This document shows positions 5,166 to 13,204 of a stretch of DNA of 48,585 bases, piece by piece. Source of the DNA: a virus. The DNA lies in the IMG/VR virus record IMGVR_UViG_3300017726_000010, positions 1 through 48,585 of that record; one strand, written 5' to 3'. A program made the translations under genes and the position numbers. Below the pieces are notes generated by a model. The model was not told the origin of the DNA, made no database searches, and saw only the letters and a program-made list of their open reading frames with translations. Position 1 is the first letter of the stretch. Every line of letters begins with the position of its first letter.

Positions 5166-5628
5166 ATTATATATTTAAGTTATTTAGTTTATTTGTATAT
5201 ATTATCTTATTAGCATCGTATTTAGTTTTTAAATTTAGAAAACTTAAAACATAAACTATAATTTTAAATTTAATATATATTAATATAAGAAAAGCTAAAC
5301 GTAACTGTCTGGAAACCAAAACATTAAGCGGACTCGGCCAAAACAAAACCGTTTTGTAATTAGTTGATAGTCAGGGAGATAGGGGCCCAACACCTAAGTT
5401 TTATATATCTTACAACTGTGACAATAGGGTGTTAAACCTTATATAATAAAAGGCTTATGTCACACTAATTAATAACATTATTATTTCCACTATACTTTTA
5501 ATTATACTTACTATTTTATTTATTTTATCTAATTTATCCATATATATTATATGCTAATAATTTCTTTTGTTTAAGTAAAAATGAGTGTTTTTCTGTGATA
5601 TACTAATTTAAGACTAAAACTATAAATT
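5166..5628. other. Divergent intergenic region with potential RNA structure
   Basis: 463 nt separate the leftward early genes from the rightward late genes, with no supported ORF. Apart from promoter copy 8, it contains an island clearly less A/T-rich than its flanks (about 5290-5465). Visible pairings are a perfect 7-bp stem TGTGACA (5417-5423) with TGTCACA (5458-5464), enclosing ATAGGG/CCTTAT (5424-5429 with 5437-5442). An alternative pairs AACACC (5389-5394) with GGTGTT (5428-5433), and CAAAAC/GTTTTG forms a hairpin near 5340-5355. A GGGGCCC run lies at 5382-5388. It could hold a noncoding RNA, an origin, or late transcription control; the sequence does not decide. Confidence 0.5.
5200..5230 (-). 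promoter_or_regulatory. Early promoter-like 31-nt element, copy 8
   Basis: Minus strand: AAAAACTAAATAC, spacer GATGCTAATAA, GATAATA. It is the rightmost copy, 34 nt upstream of the first leftward gene (4917-5165), and marks the start of the leftward transcription domain. No copy was found to the right of it on either strand. Confidence 0.7.
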
Positions 5629-5874
5629 ATGGCATATCAACTAGGAGATAAATCAGCAATGAGAATGGACGCAGTGGCCTCAGGAGAGCAGTCACTAGAG
5701 TTTGGCCCAGGTGGAGGATTCCTAGGCGGAATATTCGGAATTGGCGGAGGAAAGAAAAAGAAGAAGAATAAGTCTTTTAAATCTTGTAATGGTTTCTACA
5801 AGGACGGGCAATGTTATAGAAACAGGAAAGCCTATAGAGAAACTAAAAAATACAACAAGAAAAAGAATTATTAA
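5629..5874 (+). CDS. Small Gly- and Lys-rich protein, 81 aa
   Basis: The first gene of the rightward domain. A Gly-rich hydrophobic middle (FGPGGGFLGGIFGIGGG) is followed by a run of Lys and a basic, Tyr-rich tail with Cys at two positions. The Gly-rich patch could be a membrane-active or flexible linker segment. The sequence before the ATG (ATTTAAGACTAAAACTATAAATT) is A/T-only apart from isolated G/C and faintly recalls phage promoters. Function unknown; perhaps a small virion component. Confidence 0.65.
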   Translation: MAYQLGDKSAMRMDAVASGEQSLEFGPGGGFLGGIFGIGGGKKKKKNKSFKSCNGFYKDGQCYRNRKAYRETKKYNKKKNY

Positions 5875-5876
5875 AC

Positions 5877-6119
5877 ATGTCTAAATTATCGGCTAAAGCT
5901 AGAGCAGCTAAAAAGAAGAGAGATCTAGCGTATGCTAAGACAGATGATAGGCGCAGAAAGAAAGCGCACAACCAGAGGGAAAGAAGAAAAGCAGCTAAGA
6001 AGCATGGTAAAAGATGGTTAATAGGAAAAGACTATGACCACAAAGATAAAAGATTTGAATCAGTGAAGAAGAACAGAGGCAACGACGGTAAGGGAACTAA
6101 AAAAGAACGTAAAAAATAA
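5877..6119 (+). CDS. Highly basic small protein, 80 aa
   Basis: Nearly half of the residues are Lys or Arg, with no hydrophobic core except a short segment (RWLIGKDYDHKDKRF). Such proteins are usually nucleic-acid-binding or disordered. It lies 2 nt after the preceding gene and 11 nt before the first fibre-like gene. A DNA-condensing or virion-associated role is possible but not shown. Confidence 0.6.
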   Translation: MSKLSAKARAAKKKRDLAYAKTDDRRRKKAHNQRERRKAAKKHGKRWLIGKDYDHKDKRFESVKKNRGNDGKGTKKERKK

Positions 6120-6130
6120 ACTAAAGACTA

Positions 6131-7531
6131 ATGGCAGTAATATATTCTTACAAAAGGAAAGCATTACCTGGTTTAGATGATACATTGGTTATTTCCGATA
6201 TATCAGACAGAAATAAAACCAAGCAAATAACTATATCTAGTGTAAGAGAAGCCATTGATGTTGTTGATAAAATTACAGCTACAGCTCCTTTAGCAGTAAG
6301 TGCCGAAACCGGTGACATCAACATAAGTATTTCTGACGTAATTCCAACAAAACTTGGTGGAACAGGACTAAGCACTATAGGAAACGCGAACCAAATACTA
6401 GCTGTAAACGCAGACGGTACTGGACTAACATACATCGACCCTACAAGTGGCGGCGGTAGTATATCTATTAAAGAAGACGATGTAGAAAAGATAGCAGAAG
6501 CTACTTCTTTAAATTTTAAAAGCGGTTTATCTGTATCAGTTGATGGAACTCAAGCAGACTTAAACGCAGTATACAACACTAATTTAGGTGATGACACAGA
6601 AATGGCAGCAACAATTGGTGGTTTTATTGACGGAACAAAAGTTTCTGACATAAAAGCCATGAATTTAGTGCAAATGTGGGACACTTTATTGTTTCCTACT
6701 GTTTTACCGCAATATTATCCAGCTACTTTAGCTTTATCAAGCACGGTTACAGGAATAAAAGAGATAGGGTCGACAGTTAGTCCAAATTTAACAGTTGTAG
6801 GAACAGACAAAGACGCTGGTAAATTCACTTTTTTATCAATTTCAAGAGGCGGATCAGAATTACACAGCATTTCAAACCCATCCGGAACTACAACAACGCC
6901 ATTAAGTCAACAATTTGGCTTCGACAACGACAATAACCCCAATCAAACATATTCAACGTCTAAAATAGACAAAGATTACACAATTCCAGCACCCACAGGA
7001 AACGCAACAAGTACAACAACTACTTATTCTGCGGTTGGGGACTACACTGCTGGGCTTGCTTTAAGAGATAACAAAGGTATTTATGATACTAGACCGCCTG
7101 CTATAGGAACGTCCTCTGCTCCTCAAGCACCTCAAAATGGTAAAGCATCAAATAATAGGACAATTACTGGTTATTACCCATATTACTATGGTAAATCATC
7201 AACTCAATTAACACAGCAAGAAATAGCAGACTTAATATTAAATGGAGACCCATCAGTAAATAAGGTTTTAGCTAATAGCGCTGGAAGTTTATCAATGAAT
7301 TTCGACGCTGATGGTGAATGGTGCTGGTTTTTAACTTACGAAAAGTTTTCTAATAAAACAGCTTGGTATGCTACAGCATTAAACAACGGTACAATAGGGC
7401 AACAATCAGATGATTTGTTTCCTTTACCAGTAACACAACAAATAAAATCAAACAACAACTTGTGGAACGTGAACTTTAAAGTTTATATTGCCACTAAAGT
7501 AACTACAATAATAAACGCAACAATTTCATAA
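6131..7531 (+). CDS. Tail fibre/adhesin-like structural protein A, 466 aa
   Basis: The N-terminal module (about 1-40, MAVIYSYKRKALPG, then DDTLVISDIS) is shared in outline with the 11733-12815 protein and probably anchors to the virion. A typical fibre linker follows (KLGGTGLSTIGNANQILAVN), then a central strand-rich module and a C-terminal domain with YYPYYYGKSSTQ and GEWCWFLTYEKF. That C-terminal domain is clearly homologous to the 7535-8860 product. The abundance of Thr, Ser, Asn and Gly and the predicted beta structure fit host-surface recognition. No enzymatic motif is visible. Function is inferred from architecture and context. Confidence 0.7.
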   Translation: MAVIYSYKRKALPGLDDTLVISDISDRNKTKQITISSVREAIDVVDKITATAPLAVSAETGDINISISDVIPTKLGGTGLSTIGNANQILAVNADGTGLTYIDPTSGGGSISIKEDDVEKIAEATSLNFKSGLSVSVDGTQADLNAVYNTNLGDDTEMAATIGGFIDGTKVSDIKAMNLVQMWDTLLFPTVLPQYYPATLALSSTVTGIKEIGSTVSPNLTVVGTDKDAGKFTFLSISRGGSELHSISNPSGTTTTPLSQQFGFDNDNNPNQTYSTSKIDKDYTIPAPTGNATSTTTTYSAVGDYTAGLALRDNKGIYDTRPPAIGTSSAPQAPQNGKASNNRTITGYYPYYYGKSSTQLTQQEIADLILNGDPSVNKVLANSAGSLSMNFDADGEWCWFLTYEKFSNKTAWYATALNNGTIGQQSDDLFPLPVTQQIKSNNNLWNVNFKVYIATKVTTIINATIS

Positions 7532-7534
7532 ATC

Positions 7535-8860
7535 ATGGCAATAAATTTAAGTGATAATATATTAGCGAAAACCACAGCTCCGGGTGACGCTAAATACGGA
7601 CCATATACAGGAGCAGACTTAGCAGCTGCGAAATCAGCAGCTACAACCTACTTGCAAGCTTCTTTTAGATATGAAGGTTTAACAGTTGGTCTAATAATTG
7701 GATCTAACCCCATTGTTGAATATTGGTTTCAGGGTGGTGTAGCTGACAGTAACTTAGTTCTTAAATCACAAGGTGGTGGAGATGTAGCTGTTAAAAGTGA
7801 TGGTGTTTCAGTTCAAACTGCTGCTGATGAATTTGATTTTGTATCTGGTATTAAAGCTACAGCGGTAAGTGGAACAGATGGTGTTACGATAGACACTGTT
7901 TTTAATACATCGATAGCTGATGATGTTGAATCAATAGCTTTAGGTGGTATTACTTCACCTACAAAAGCTAGCGTATTAAAGACAAAAACTATGGTAGAGT
8001 TAATGAATGAATTATTATTTCCTACACAACTTCCTACATATACATTACCAACTTCTGTTATTGCTGTATCTGGAATGGCTGCTTCTCAAGAAATAGGAAG
8101 TGAAGTTAATATAATTTCAACTGGAACAGGTGTTAAAAATGACTGCGGAAGTATAACGCAGGTAGAAATACAAGCAAACTTAAATGGTGCAGGTTATTCA
8201 AAACTAGCTAGTGGAGCTGGAACTGCTACAAAGCCAGCAGATGTTCCAAATCAGTTTTTTACTAACCCTAACAATCCTAACGCAGGTGCAACTTTAACAT
8301 TTACACAATCTAAGTATATTGTACCAGCACCAGCCTCAGGAACTAATTCAACGTTTTCATGGAAAGCAAAGAGTACTTTCACTGATGGAGATGCTAAACA
8401 AAATAACAAAGACCAACAAGATACTAGGGCATTAGGAACAAGTGTAAATAATCCACAAATAGGTAGAGTAATTACTTCATCAGCAATAACTAAAAGAGGA
8501 TATTGGCCTTATTACTGGGGTAAGTCTGCTACTCAACAATCAGCTGCTGAAGTAGCATCACTAATAGGAAATGGAACTTATAGTACTAAGCAAGTTGGAT
8601 CTGCTGCTGGTACATTAAACATGAATTTTGCTGCTGCTGGTGAATGGGTTTGGTTTGCAATACCTGAAGGTTATAATACTAAAACAGAGTGGTATGTGTC
8701 TGCATCTAACTTTGGTAATATAGGCGCTGAACCAACTGATTTATTTGCAGCTGGCTCAATACAGTCTATAGTTTCAGAAGATGGTTATTGGACAAAAAAC
8801 TTTAAAATATATGTAGCTCAAAAAGTTACAACCATTGGTACAGCTCAAATAAGAGAATAA
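7535..8860 (+). CDS. Tail fibre/adhesin-like structural protein B, 441 aa
   Basis: The N-terminal about 75 residues (MAINLSDNILAKTTAPGDAK) are near-identical in pattern to those of the next gene. The centre and C-terminus match protein A, including LLFPTQLPTYTLP, GYWPYYWGKSATQ, GEWVWF and a KIYVAQKVTTIGTAQI ending. The gene therefore looks like a splice between two module sets. It starts 4 nt after the previous stop. Predicted beta-rich, no catalytic motif; probable receptor-binding or capsid-fibre protein. Confidence 0.7.
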   Translation: MAINLSDNILAKTTAPGDAKYGPYTGADLAAAKSAATTYLQASFRYEGLTVGLIIGSNPIVEYWFQGGVADSNLVLKSQGGGDVAVKSDGVSVQTAADEFDFVSGIKATAVSGTDGVTIDTVFNTSIADDVESIALGGITSPTKASVLKTKTMVELMNELLFPTQLPTYTLPTSVIAVSGMAASQEIGSEVNIISTGTGVKNDCGSITQVEIQANLNGAGYSKLASGAGTATKPADVPNQFFTNPNNPNAGATLTFTQSKYIVPAPASGTNSTFSWKAKSTFTDGDAKQNNKDQQDTRALGTSVNNPQIGRVITSSAITKRGYWPYYWGKSATQQSAAEVASLIGNGTYSTKQVGSAAGTLNMNFAAAGEWVWFAIPEGYNTKTEWYVSASNFGNIGAEPTDLFAAGSIQSIVSEDGYWTKNFKIYVAQKVTTIGTAQIRE

Positions 8861-8866
8861 TAAAAA

Positions 8867-9409
8867 ATGGCTATAAATCTAAGTGATAACGTACTTGCTA
8901 AAACAACTGCCCCTGCAGATGCAAAGTATGGTCCTTATTCAGGAGTTGACATAGCTGCAGCGAAAGCTGCGGCTATATCATACTTAGATGCTAGTTATAG
9001 ATACAAAGGTCTTACCGTAGGTTTAGAAGTAGGAGGTGAAATATTTGAATATTGGTTTAAAAAAGGAATTGCCGACAATGAGCTAATAATAAAACTGGGA
9101 GGCGCTGCTGGTGTTAAGGTAAGCGACGATGGTACAGAAATATTGGCCGATGCTGATGAATTAAATTTTAAAGGTTTAATAAAAGCATCTTTAGTAAATG
9201 GAATAGTTGACATAACTTCTGATACTTATGTACATGCTAATACTTCTAATAATAGCTGGACTGTAAACCATAACCTTGGTAAATACCCTTCTGTAACTGT
9301 AATAAGTAAGTCTGGGGAAGAAATATTTGGTGAACTAAGTTTCACCGATGTAAACACGATACAATTGGATTTCAGCGAGGCCGTTGAGGGTAATGCGTAT
9401 CTTAATTAA
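8867..9409 (+). CDS. Short fibre-like protein C with NHNLG module, 180 aa
   Basis: Residues 1-110 parallel protein B (MAINLSDNVLAKTTAPADAK). The C-terminal 65 residues are different: NSWTVNHNLGKYPSVTVIS, ending in FSEAVEGNAYLN. That NHNLG-type beta module recurs at the ends of many phage fibre and baseplate proteins. Sharing an N-terminus with B but not its C-terminus makes it a probable alternative or accessory tip. Spacing to B is 6 nt. Confidence 0.7.
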   Translation: MAINLSDNVLAKTTAPADAKYGPYSGVDIAAAKAAAISYLDASYRYKGLTVGLEVGGEIFEYWFKKGIADNELIIKLGGAAGVKVSDDGTEILADADELNFKGLIKASLVNGIVDITSDTYVHANTSNNSWTVNHNLGKYPSVTVISKSGEEIFGELSFTDVNTIQLDFSEAVEGNAYLN

Positions 9410-9432
9410 CAATTAACATAAAATAAATAAAA

Positions 9433-10830
9433 ATGGCGATTAAATTTTTATCGAGCTTAGATTTAGGCTCAAATGCTGTAAGCGGTCTCGTTGTAGAGAG
9501 TGGAAATACTCTTCCAACGGGTACGGTCGCTACAGGTAGATTATATCAAAAAGGCGCAGACATGTTTTACTACAATGGATCAGCCTTCGAGCAATTAAAC
9601 GGGCAGTCGTTTCAGTTAAGTGCTGCTACTTCTAGTGCATTAGGTGGTATTAAAATAGGTGCTACTAATTTACAGAGTAAAAGCTACGCTGTACAATTAG
9701 ACGCGTCAAATGCAGCTTTCGTTAGCGTTCCTTGGACAGATAGTTCAACAGGTACTTTAGCTATTGAAGTAGATGGAACTTCAGTTGTTTCAGATATTAT
9801 TGGTGGAACATTAGATTTTAAAGGCGGAACAGCTATTGACGTTGCACACTCAGGTACAGGTGATTTAACATTCAACCTTGATTTAACTGAATTATCAACT
9901 GGTTCTACTGCTGCTTCTACTGACTTGTTATCAGGTGTTTTTGCAAGTGGTCAAAAATCTGTACAAGGTAATGTTGCAATTAGTACAATTACATTAGACA
10001 AGTTTGGTGCTCCCGCTGCAGACTTAGCAATGAACAGTAAAAAGATTACTGGTCTTGCTAATGGTGCGACAGCTTCACAAGATGCTGCTACTGTAGCTCA
10101 AATGGAATCTGCTATTAGTAATGCTGTTACTAACGGTATGGAGTTCAAAGGTGGATTAAATCCATCTAGTGGAAGTTTACCTCAAGCAGGAGTTGTTGGT
10201 GATACTTATGCTATGATAACCGCAAAAGGTAACTTTGGTGGAATATTTAGTATAGATCTTGAACCAGGTGATTTGATTATTTGTCAAACTGCTTACGCTA
10301 AAGGTGCTTCACCAACTGAAGCAAACTGGGTAGAAGTTCAAACTAACTTAGATTTAGTTGATGCATCTGCTTCTGTAAAAGGTATAGCTAGTTTCTCTGA
10401 TTCAAACTTTACTGTTTCTTCTGGTGATGTTGTAATGACTGATAAGCTAAGTGCTAACAGCACAACTGCAGGAAGCGCTACTAAAACTGTTGCAGTAACA
10501 GCAAACAAGCAAGGTATCATTACAGCTTTAGGTGATCAAGACATAGCAATACCAGCTACACAAGTTACTGACTTTGCTACAGAAGGTACTAAGTTAATTA
10601 CAAACCGTGAATGGGTTGGACAAGCAACCGCTGGTACAGGTACAAACGTACATGACTTTGCTCACGGCTTGAAAAGCGAATCAGTTGTAGCTCAACTTTG
10701 GGAGAAATCTACAAAAACTATGGTTATGGCAGAAATACGTGTTAAAGATACTAACACATGTCAAGTTGTATATGCTGAAAATGTAACCGAGTACAATTTG
10801 TACGAGCTTAGAGTTACATTAATAGACTAA
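9433..10830 (+). CDS. Tail fibre protein D, 465 aa
   Basis: It opens MAIKFLSSLDLGSNAVSGL, a common start of phage fibre proteins, followed by a GRLYQKGADMFYYNGSAFEQ module. Then come the fibre linker KKITGLANGATASQDAATVA, a globular segment (MEFKGGLNPSSGSLPQAGVV) and a C-terminal domain with FAHGLKSESVVAQLWE. The tail domain echoes the NHNLG family (HGL, then strands). It ends before a strong hairpin terminator, so it may close a fibre sub-operon. Receptor recognition is the likely role. Confidence 0.75.
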   Translation: MAIKFLSSLDLGSNAVSGLVVESGNTLPTGTVATGRLYQKGADMFYYNGSAFEQLNGQSFQLSAATSSALGGIKIGATNLQSKSYAVQLDASNAAFVSVPWTDSSTGTLAIEVDGTSVVSDIIGGTLDFKGGTAIDVAHSGTGDLTFNLDLTELSTGSTAASTDLLSGVFASGQKSVQGNVAISTITLDKFGAPAADLAMNSKKITGLANGATASQDAATVAQMESAISNAVTNGMEFKGGLNPSSGSLPQAGVVGDTYAMITAKGNFGGIFSIDLEPGDLIICQTAYAKGASPTEANWVEVQTNLDLVDASASVKGIASFSDSNFTVSSGDVVMTDKLSANSTTAGSATKTVAVTANKQGIITALGDQDIAIPATQVTDFATEGTKLITNREWVGQATAGTGTNVHDFAHGLKSESVVAQLWEKSTKTMVMAEIRVKDTNTCQVVYAENVTEYNLYELRVTLID

Positions 10831-10859
10831 TGTTTATAAAACTTACAAGTAAAACAAAT

Positions 10860-10891
10860 AATAGCAGCGTTGTTAATTCAGCGCTGCTATT
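10860..10891 (+). terminator. Hairpin terminator after fibre protein D
   Basis: A perfect 10-bp inverted repeat AATAGCAGCG/CGCTGCTATT with a 12-nt loop, followed by an A/T stretch but no long T run. It lies 30 nt after a stop codon and just before the (ATTAA)3 leader of the next gene, as expected of a terminator or mRNA-processing/stability element. Confidence 0.65.
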
Positions 10892-10892
10892 T

Positions 10893-10907
10893 ATTAAATT
10901 AAATTAA
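10893..10907 (+). repeat. (ATTAA)3 leader abutting start codon
   Basis: Three tandem ATTAA units end immediately before the ATG at 10908. Comparable pentanucleotide leaders precede the genes at 13205, 22939, 28874 and 31527. In an SD-poor phage this may act as an unstructured translation-initiation region. Confidence 0.7.
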
Positions 10908-11720
10908 ATGGCAGTAAAAATATTACAAGGAGTTGAGATAATCGGAGTTAGTACTTTTGGATCTTCAAGTGATCCAGCTTTATATGTAGATAGTGCTAAT
11001 AAAAAAGTAGGTTTTAGAACTAATGCACCGTCAGCAGCTTTTGATGTTAATGGTACAATGAGAGTTAGAAATCAATTAAATGTTGGACACACAACAGAGC
11101 AAAATTTATATGTAAATGGAAACGGCTCTGCAGGTGGTCAATATGTTAAAATGGGTAACTACGGTTCTGCTAATTACTTTGGTGTAACAGGTTCGGAAAA
11201 CCAACCTAAATATACATCAGCTTTTGGCAGTGGAGGAAAAATAGTAGAAGATAGTAGATTAGTTACAATTAAACTTGCAGGTAGTGGTGGTAAAGGATGG
11301 ACTTGTGGCCCATCTTCTCCAAAAACATTAATATCTTCACCAGGTAATAATAGTATATTAGTTCCAAGAGAAGTTTTAATATATAGATCAAATTCAGAAT
11401 CAGGCGAAGGTTGGTCAAAAAATGGAAACATAGGAGCTTGGATTGGAAATGTAAATGGATCTATGTATGCAGAACACTTTCAAATACCGTTAGAATTTTG
11501 TAAAATGAGTTCAACTGGTTTTTGGGCTGCGCCAGGGCCTTTGGCTTGGCCGGCGAGTTTTGCAACAAACTGGCAAACATCATGGGATATGAATAAAGCC
11601 CTAATGTTTGGAACTAGTTCTGTTGTAACAAACCAAGGTGATTGGTATATTCAACTAAGATACAGCGTAATAAACGTAACTGCTGGAATAACTGGTAATG
11701 TTGACATTACAGTAAATTAA
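10908..11720 (+). CDS. Fibre/tip-like structural protein E, 270 aa
   Basis: The N-terminal part (MAVKILQGVEIIGVSTFGSS, then NKKVGFRTNAPSAAFDVNGT) is the repeat-rich head found in intramolecular-chaperone fibres and bacterial surface proteins. The C-terminal 150 residues form an unrecognised domain rich in Trp, Gly and Ser (GKGWTCGPSS, FWAAPGPLAWPASF). It starts after a terminator and an (ATTAA)3 leader and therefore may be expressed separately from genes A-D. A host-binding tip is the most reasonable inference. Confidence 0.65.
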   Translation: MAVKILQGVEIIGVSTFGSSSDPALYVDSANKKVGFRTNAPSAAFDVNGTMRVRNQLNVGHTTEQNLYVNGNGSAGGQYVKMGNYGSANYFGVTGSENQPKYTSAFGSGGKIVEDSRLVTIKLAGSGGKGWTCGPSSPKTLISSPGNNSILVPREVLIYRSNSESGEGWSKNGNIGAWIGNVNGSMYAEHFQIPLEFCKMSSTGFWAAPGPLAWPASFATNWQTSWDMNKALMFGTSSVVTNQGDWYIQLRYSVINVTAGITGNVDITVN

Positions 11721-11732
11721 AAAAAAATTAAA

Positions 11733-12815
11733 ATGGCGATAATATATAATTACCCTATAAAGACAGAGGTATCAACAAGCGATCAGATCTTAATATCTGA
11801 CTCACAAGATGAGTTTGAGACAAAAGTAATATCAGTAGGTTCTTTACCTGGTGTTGCTGGAAGTGTATCTAGTTTTACCGGAGGTAACACGGGATTACTT
11901 CCTAACACTGCTGAGTTTGGAGATATTGTTTTGTCAGGGGTATTATCAATATCTGCCGGTGGCACAGAAGCAACAACAGCGCAAGAAGCTATAAATAAAA
12001 TATCAGCAGTCAGTGAAGCGCCTGTTAACAGTGTCTTAACAAGTAACGGTACTAATGCTATCTGGAAAGCAATTCCAAACAACCTTTTAATTACATCACC
12101 AAATGGCTCAGTTTACGAGATAACTGTTGATGATGACGGTAATTTAGGTACTATTCTTCAAAATGATGGTAATGGCGACGGTGATGGCGATACTGGTAAT
12201 GGAGATGGTGATACTGGCAGCGGTGATGGCGATACTGGTAATGGCGACGGCGATACTGGTAATGGCGACGGCGATACAGGCAATGGAGACACAGGTGACG
12301 GTGACGGAGATACAGGTAATGGAGATGGCGACGGTGACACAGGTGATGGGGATAGTGATGGTAATGATGGAGACACAGGCAGCGGTGATGGTGATACCGG
12401 AAGTGGTGATGGTGATAAAGATCCAGTGGATGGTGACGGAGACACTCAAGACCCAGACCCAGACCCAGACCCAGATCCAAATGATCCAATAGACGATGAT
12501 AAAGATCCAGATCCAGATCCAGATCCAGATCCAGATCCAGATCCAAATGATCCTATAGATGACGATAAAAATCCAGATCCAATTGACCCGGATCCAACAG
12601 ATCCTATAGATGACGGAGACGGTGATGCTATTGTTGACGATAATAAGGGCGATGGTGATACAGTAGTAGATCCAGACCCAGACCCAAATGACCCAATTGT
12701 TGATGACAATAAAGGTGGCGATGACAACACAGGTGGTGACACAGGCAGTGGCGACACTGGCAGTGATACCGGCAGCGGTGACAGCAACGACGCTGACAGC
12801 AACAAAGGGGGATAA
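11733..12815 (+). CDS. Fibre-like protein with very acidic Asp-Gly / Asp-Pro repeat tail, 360 aa
   Basis: Residues 1-130 resemble fibre protein A at the N-terminus ([20 protein letters not shown] and a [20 protein letters not shown] linker). From about residue 140 to the end the protein is low complexity: first a six-residue-period GDGDTGN/S array, then DPDPDPDP runs separated by NDPIDDDK, then a shorter GDTGSGD array. Nearly all charges are acidic. Such repeats can bind calcium, as in thrombospondin-type-3 and RTX-like proteins, or act as an entropic brush. The gene replaces a normal receptor-binding tip with this tail. Long ORFs on the other frames here are shadows of the repeats. Confidence 0.7.
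   Translation: MAIIYNYPIKTEVSTSDQILISDSQDEFETKVISVGSLPGVAGSVSSFTGGNTGLLPNTAEFGDIVLSGVLSISAGGTEATTAQEAINKISAVSEAPVNSVLTSNGTNAIWKAIPNNLLITSPNGSVYEITVDDDGNLGTILQNDGNGDGDGDTGNGDGDTGSGDGDTGNGDGDTGNGDGDTGNGDTGDGDGDTGNGDGDGDTGDGDSDGNDGDTGSGDGDTGSGDGDKDPVDGDGDTQDPDPDPDPDPNDPIDDDKDPDPDPDPDPDPDPNDPIDDDKNPDPIDPDPTDPIDDGDGDAIVDDNKGDGDTVVDPDPDPNDPIVDDNKGGDDNTGGDTGSGDTGSDTGSGDSNDADSNKGG
12165..12810 (+). repeat. Coding minisatellite, GAT-rich
   Basis: The DNA consists of imperfect units such as GGCGATACTGGTAATGGC (18 nt) and GATCCA/GACCCA (6 nt) in several blocks. Synonymous third-base variation between units shows that the protein repeat is maintained while the DNA drifts. Repeat copy number probably varies by recombination or slippage. 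Confidence 0.75.
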
Positions 12816-12823
12816 TGTAGAAA

Positions 12824-12841
12824 ATCACTTTAACAAGTGAT
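12824..12841 (+). terminator. Weak hairpin after acidic-repeat gene
   Basis: A 7-bp stem ATCACTT/AAGTGAT with loop TAAC, 8 nt after a stop codon and followed by an A/T-rich spacer without a T run. It may be a weak terminator or a 3'-end stabilising hairpin. Confidence 0.35.
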
Positions 12842-12880
12842 AGTAATAAATAACCAACGTTTAACTTAAAACCAAATACA

Positions 12881-13171
12881 ATGACGTTTTTATATACCCG
12901 CACTAATACGTGGACTAGTGCACCACAACCAAACGAAGAAACCATTAAGTTATGGGAACATATTACCAAAAAATCAAACTGGAGAATTGTTCAATTACCT
13001 AATGGGTTTTTACAAACCGAATACAAACACCTAGATTCTGACGAATGGACAGATGTTACTAGAAGAGAAACTATTGATGGTGCTGAAAAAGCTATCGATG
13101 CTTCAATAGAACATTATGCTAAAAAGTTAGAATTTACCAAAGGACCGAAAGTAATTAAAACCTTCGAGTAA
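12881..13171 (+). CDS. Hypothetical protein, 96 aa
   Basis: A compact soluble protein with three Trp and mixed strand-helix pattern (NWRIVQLPNGFLQTEYKHLD, then a helical end with EHYAKKLEF). It sits alone between the acidic-repeat gene and groEL. No motif recognised. Confidence 0.65.
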   Translation: MTFLYTRTNTWTSAPQPNEETIKLWEHITKKSNWRIVQLPNGFLQTEYKHLDSDEWTDVTRRETIDGAEKAIDASIEHYAKKLEFTKGPKVIKTFE

Positions 13172-13189
13172 AGTATTCACAACAATTAT

Positions 13190-13204
13190 ATTAAATTAAA
13201 TTAA
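13190..13204 (+). repeat. (ATTAA)3 leader abutting groEL start
   Basis: Three ATTAA units end at the base before the groEL ATG. The arrangement is the same as at 10893-10907. Confidence 0.7.

Noticed and set aside
316-5230. CRISPR array
   Set aside because: The repeated elements are irregularly spaced by whole genes, directional relative to start codons, and lack spacer-like units.
5600-5628. Plus-strand SP6/T7-like promoter before the first late gene
   Set aside because: ACTATAAATT shows only weak similarity to phage promoters and to the early element; not enough to call.
12144-12810. Several long ORFs on both strands in the acidic-repeat region (101-131 aa)
   Set aside because: They are frame shadows of the repeat; composition is pure His/Leu/Tyr or Pro/Ser runs, and they have no independent starts or neighbours.
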